Shown: positions 32,195 through 35,009 of the stretch, in pieces | Numbering within the stretch: the stretch's first letter is position 1 | How the letters are laid out: every line of letters begins with the position of its first letter | The notes under the pieces: model-generated | Told to the model about the DNA's origin: nothing | The model's database searches: none | What the model saw: only the letters and a program-made list of their open reading frames with translations | Translations under genes and position numbers: made by a program | Assembly: GCA_044220725.1 (NCBI GenBank) | Contig: JBGAQN010000015.1 | Location: 1 to 35,009, forward strand | Direction of reading: 5' to 3' | DNA: 35,009 nucleotides | Source of the DNA: Phosphoribacter sp044220725 | GTDB lineage: Bacteria > Actinomycetota > Actinomycetes > Actinomycetales > Dermatophilaceae

Positions 32195-33892
32195 GTGACG
32201 ACTCCCAGCGCGGCGCGAGCCAGCGACGTGTTGCGCGCCCTGCTCGAGGGCGGAGTCCGCGACGTCGTGCTCGCCCCCGGCTCGCGCTCGGCCCCGCTGG
32301 CCTTGGCCCTGTATGCCGCGGACGCAGCCGGCGACGTGCGCCTGCACGTGCGGATCGACGAACGGTGTGCCGGCTTCCTCGCCCTTGGCTTGGGCATCGG
32401 ATCGCGCACACCCGTGGCCGTCGTGACGACCTCGGGAACCGCAGTCGGCAATCTCCTGCCCGCCGTCATGGAGGCGGCGCACGCCGGTCGACGCCTCGTC
32501 GTCGTCTCGGCGGACCGGCCGGCGTCGCTGCGCGGCACCGGCGCCAACCAGACGACCTGGCAGGCGGGCATCTTCGGGGTCTTCGCGCCGACCGCCGACC
32601 TCACCGTCGACGCGCCTGCCGAGTCGGTGGCGGCTGCGGTGGCAGAGGCGCTGGCGCGGATCGGGCCGAGCCACCTCAACGTCCAGTTCGACCAGCCGTT
32701 GGTCCCCGAGGCCGGCCTACCGTGGTGGACCGGATCGTTGGTCAGCGGCGGTTCCCCTGTGACCGCGAGTGCCACGGGCTCGCCGCCGCCGGGCGGCCAC
32801 CTGCTGCCCACCGCCGCGGTGTCGCTGCCTGCTGGGCCCCGCACCGTCGTCCTCGCCGGGGATGACGCCGGGCCGGCAGGTCGCATCCTCGCCGAGACCG
32901 CGGGGGTGCCACTGCTCGCCGAGCCGACCTCCGGTTCGCGGGCCGGGGACCACGCGATCCGCACCTATCGGCTGTTGTTGTCGACCTCCCTGGGGGAGGC
33001 CATCGAGCGGGTCGTTGTCGTCGGTCACCCCACGCTCTCGCGGCCCGTCACCGCGTTGCTCGCCCGCAGCGAGGTCGCCTTGTATGCCGTGCGCACCCGA
33101 GCCGGGGTTGCCACCGACCCCTCTCGCCGGGCCACTGTCCTGGATGCCGTGCCCGACCTCGCCGCCCACGACTCGGGCCGGGCCTGGCTGTCCGCGTGGC
33201 AGGCCGCCGATGCCGAACTCTCGCGCGAGCTCGACGACGTCGTCGACGGTTTGACGGAGTTGCATGCTCTTCACGTGTCCGCCGAGGTGTCCGCGGCGTT
33301 GACACCGGGTCGCACTCTGGTTGTCGGGTCGTCGAACCCCATTCGAGACCTGGACCTCATGCTGGTGCCTTATCGGCCCGGAGAACACCGCCTCGTCGTC
33401 GCCAACCGGGGTCTAGCCGGGATCGACGGGACGATCTCGACCGCCGTCGGGGTCGACCTCGGCCGGGCCGGCGCTCCGCGAACGCTGGCCCTGATGGGCG
33501 ACCTCACCTTCCTGCACGACAGCGGGGGCCTGTTTCTCGGGCCCGACGAGCCCCGGCCCGACCTCACCGTGGTCGTTGTCAACGACGCGGGCGGGTCGAT
33601 CTTCAGCCTGCTGGAGCAAGGCGGCCCCGACTACGCCGATGCCTTCGAGCGGGTCTTCGCAGCGCCGGTCACCGCCGATCTCGAAGCGCTCGCCCGGGCC
33701 AGCGGCACGGCATACCGCCTCGTGCAGACCCGTGAAGAATTGCGTGACGCGCTGGCCGAGACGGGGTGTGGCCCGTTGGTCGTCGAGGCACGGGTGGGGC
33801 GTGGGGACCGGCGGGCCTTGGCCGCCCAGTTCGTCGAACGGGCCATGCGGCTGTCCCGACCGTGGCCGGGGCAGCCTAGGGGTATGCCGTGA
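32195..33892 (+). CDS. menD: 2-succinyl-5-enolpyruvyl-6-hydroxy-3-cyclohexene-1-carboxylate synthase
   Basis: MenD is the thiamine-diphosphate enzyme that joins isochorismate to the 2-oxoglutarate-derived succinyl semialdehyde in menaquinone synthesis. The 565-residue protein has VLAPGSRSAPLALAL at the start and the cofactor-activating glutamate in HVRIDERCAGFLALG. TTSGTAVGNLLPAVMEA and SADRPASLRGTGANQTT follow. The thiamine/Mg motif is GDLTFLHDSGGL followed by VVNDAGGSIFSLLEQG. GTG 32195 gives the family N-terminus; the longer frame upstream is a shadow of menF. There is no ribosome site, but CATACT ends 7 bases before the GTG. Its stop overlaps the next gene. Confidence 0.95.
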   Translation: MTTPSAARASDVLRALLEGGVRDVVLAPGSRSAPLALALYAADAAGDVRLHVRIDERCAGFLALGLGIGSRTPVAVVTTSGTAVGNLLPAVMEAAHAGRRLVVVSADRPASLRGTGANQTTWQAGIFGVFAPTADLTVDAPAESVAAAVAEALARIGPSHLNVQFDQPLVPEAGLPWWTGSLVSGGSPVTASATGSPPPGGHLLPTAAVSLPAGPRTVVLAGDDAGPAGRILAETAGVPLLAEPTSGSRAGDHAIRTYRLLLSTSLGEAIERVVVVGHPTLSRPVTALLARSEVALYAVRTRAGVATDPSRRATVLDAVPDLAAHDSGRAWLSAWQAADAELSRELDDVVDGLTELHALHVSAEVSAALTPGRTLVVGSSNPIRDLDLMLVPYRPGEHRLVVANRGLAGIDGTISTAVGVDLGRAGAPRTLALMGDLTFLHDSGGLFLGPDEPRPDLTVVVVNDAGGSIFSLLEQGGPDYADAFERVFAAPVTADLEALARASGTAYRLVQTREELRDALAETGCGPLVVEARVGRGDRRALAAQFVERAMRLSRPWPGQPRGMP

Positions 33893-35009
33893 GCCGTTTC
33901 GGCCAGGTGGCTGGAGCCCCCCGCGCGAACTCGGGCCGGGCAGTAGATTCGGCGGCTGGTTCGGCTGTGGTGGCGCATGTCCTGCTCATCGTCCGGTTGG
34001 CCCTGGTGGCCGGCGCCATCGGAGTGGGCGCGACGGCCAACCTTCTGGCGACGACCCTCGTGCTTCCGGTGGCCTTGGCTTGGTTGCTCCTCGGCCTCCT
34101 GCCCGGAGCTGGGTTGACCAACCCGCTCATCTGGCTCTGGCCACGCGATGACGCCCCGAGGCCGGCAGCTGCGGGTCAGGACGGAACGCTTGGCTTCCGA
34201 CGGGAGGAAGTGCTGACCGCCGGCGCGTCGATTGTCGTGGCAGCCGCGGGAACGCTCGGCGCGGCGGGCCTGGTGCGTGCCTACACCGGGGGGGTCGACG
34301 GCCCACTGGCCGACCTCGGGATCGCGTTCGCCAGGTTCACCCTGCCCCAGGTGTGTCTCTACGTGGTGGCGGCGATCCTGGGCAGGGCCCTGACGACGCG
34401 CGGCCAGTCGGCGCTGGGTGCCTGGTCCGCAGCCATGGGCGAACTGGTGTCCATCGCCGGAGTCGCGTTCTTCGGGCTGCGTTTCCAGGGACATGTCTCG
34501 GCCGCCGAGTGGACGCCAGACATGGTGGCCACACTCGGTGGGTCGCTGACGGCGGGCTTGTTCGTCCGGACTGTGCTCTTGGCGGTGGCATGGCGTCGAG
34601 GGTCGGGCGACCGTGTCAGTGGCGCGACGCCGAGGGGGCGGGACTCTGAGCACCCGGTCGGTGTGACTGATCCAGCCGAGCGGAAACCCCCGGCCGCGGC
34701 AGCGTCGAGCACACGCCCGGGCCGCACCCAGGCGCTGGCTGCAGCCCTCGGTCCGCAACTCGGCTACCTCCTGGCTTCGCTGGCGCTGTGGCGCGCAACC
34801 GGATTCGACGAACCTCATGCCGGCACTGCGCAAACCGTCGTCGCTGGGACCGCCCTGTTCGCCAACGCCGTGGCCGTCGTCATGGCGATGCACCTCGTGG
34901 GCACCCGGCCGGTCGTTGCTCGGATCCACGCCGACCTGCACGAGGCCGCCGGCTCCTTGGACCTCGCAGCAACCAGGTCGGCCTACGGGCGCGCTCTGGC
35001 AGGCAGTGC
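33889..35009 (+). CDS. MurJ/MviN-like MOP-superfamily membrane protein (partial, runs off the window)
   Basis: The frame is open from GTG 33889 to the window end, at least 373 codons with no stop. The start overlaps the menD TGA. The product is strongly hydrophobic, with repeated membrane segments such as VAHVLLIVRLALVAGAIGVG and VLTAGASIVVAAAGTLGAAG. FARFTLPQVCLYVVAAILGR resembles the MurJ motif around its central helices, where lipid II flippases have a PQIFFYGL-like stretch followed by a GQVLNARG-like one. LGGSLTAGLFVRTVLL resembles the next conserved part. A roughly 45-residue polar linker (GDRVSGATPRG to GRTQAL) divides two membrane halves. Several motif positions differ from canonical MurJ, so it may be a divergent paralogue or another polysaccharide/lipid exporter. 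Confidence 0.65.
   Translation, partial: MSRFGQVAGAPRANSGRAVDSAAGSAVVAHVLLIVRLALVAGAIGVGATANLLATTLVLPVALAWLLLGLLPGAGLTNPLIWLWPRDDAPRPAAAGQDGTLGFRREEVLTAGASIVVAAAGTLGAAGLVRAYTGGVDGPLADLGIAFARFTLPQVCLYVVAAILGRALTTRGQSALGAWSAAMGELVSIAGVAFFGLRFQGHVSAAEWTPDMVATLGGSLTAGLFVRTVLLAVAWRRGSGDRVSGATPRGRDSEHPVGVTDPAERKPPAAAASSTRPGRTQALAAALGPQLGYLLASLALWRATGFDEPHAGTAQTVVAGTALFANAVAVVMAMHLVGTRPVVARIHADLHEAAGSLDLAATRSAYGRALAGS

Larger units (their letters stand above)
699..33889. repeat. Dispersed iterated octamer GTATGCCG/CGGCATAC, about 45 copies
   Basis: By hand count GTATGCCG starts at 699, 3081, 3249, 3897, 6144, 6925, 8186, 9714, 12386, 13218, 15253, 17749, 19661, 21293, 24640, 27226, 27409, 28921, 29683, 30295, 31716, 31965, 32311, 33082 and 33882. 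Its complement CGGCATAC starts at 2949, 3742, 4940, 5518, 6531, 7551, 9001, 9586, 11208, 12516, 17592, 22087, 24618, 25424, 27589, 29082, 30850, 31117, 32179 and 33708. Base composition alone predicts only one or two. Three more sites (10833, 15937, 24100) match seven of the eight bases. Copies fall in every reading frame and in two intergenic gaps. Function unknown. Confidence 0.85.

Noticed and set aside
30973..32964. 663-codon minus-strand open frame across menF and menD
   Set aside because: It spans two unrelated real genes and their gap, with no motif, and is explained by base composition.
699..33889. Octamer as a Chi or FtsK-orienting (KOPS) sequence
   Set aside because: Those motifs are strongly skewed to one strand within a replichore. 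Here orientation is about 25 to 20, with no skew over the window.
33631..34941. 436-codon minus-strand open frame over the menD end and the MurJ-like gene
   Set aside because: The plus frame from 33889 gives a coherent membrane protein coupled to menD. The minus frame is low-complexity and crosses the menD catalytic domain.
1..35009. tRNA, rRNA, insertion sequence, prophage or attachment-site signals
   Set aside because: No cloverleaf-like or transposase-like sequence was recognised, and gene content is core metabolism with uniform composition. A covariance-model search would be needed to be certain.

Overview
The window is about 35 kb of very GC-rich, gene-dense DNA from a high-GC Gram-positive bacterium (Actinomycetota). 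Evidence for this is the strong GC bias at third codon positions, frequent GTG starts, 1-4 bp start/stop overlaps, a full menaquinone pathway next to a 14-gene nuo operon, and a two-subunit KorA/KorB 2-oxoglutarate:ferredoxin oxidoreductase. Gene content and order suggest Micrococcales (the Dermatophilaceae/Intrasporangiaceae area is my guess); no rRNA or tRNA is present to confirm it.

Layout. (1) 99-2055, + strand: ptsH-ptsI, the general phosphotransferase proteins. (2) 2056-2471: a 416-bp non-coding gap between convergent genes, holding three 37-nt hairpins at an exact 62-bp period, a C-rich tract, and a fourth, perfect palindromic hairpin. (3) 2472-7738: a divergent lipid/glycerol module. 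An alkyl-DHAP-synthase-like flavoprotein is on the - strand; a TetR regulator, glycerol-3-phosphate dehydrogenase and an alpha-methylacyl-CoA racemase-like CoA transferase are on the + strand. A palindromic operator lies between the two arms. (4) 7827-11679, + strand: korA-korB-rarD, coupled by overlapping codons. (5) 11726-28599, - strand: nuoABCDEFGHIJKLMN followed by a long-chain polyprenyl diphosphate synthase. (6) 28693-30780, - strand: menJ-like reductase and menG. (7) 30880-33892, + strand: menF and menD, divergent from menG. (8) 33889 to the window end: a partial MurJ/MviN-like membrane protein that overlaps the menD stop codon.

The genes fit together as an energy and quinone block. 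MenF and MenD start menaquinone synthesis, the polyprenyl synthase supplies the side chain, MenG methylates the ring and MenJ saturates the tail. Complex I and GlpD then reduce the finished menaquinone. KorAB delivers electrons from 2-oxoglutarate to ferredoxin.

The most unusual signal is not a gene. A non-palindromic octamer, GTATGCCG/CGGCATAC, occurs about 45 times by hand count, on both strands, in all three reading frames and in two intergenic gaps. Base composition alone would predict roughly one or two. It behaves like the highly iterated oligomers (such as HIP1) known from some other bacterial groups. The hairpin array after ptsI is the second notable signal, because its arms covary through G.U pairs that exist only in the plus-strand RNA.
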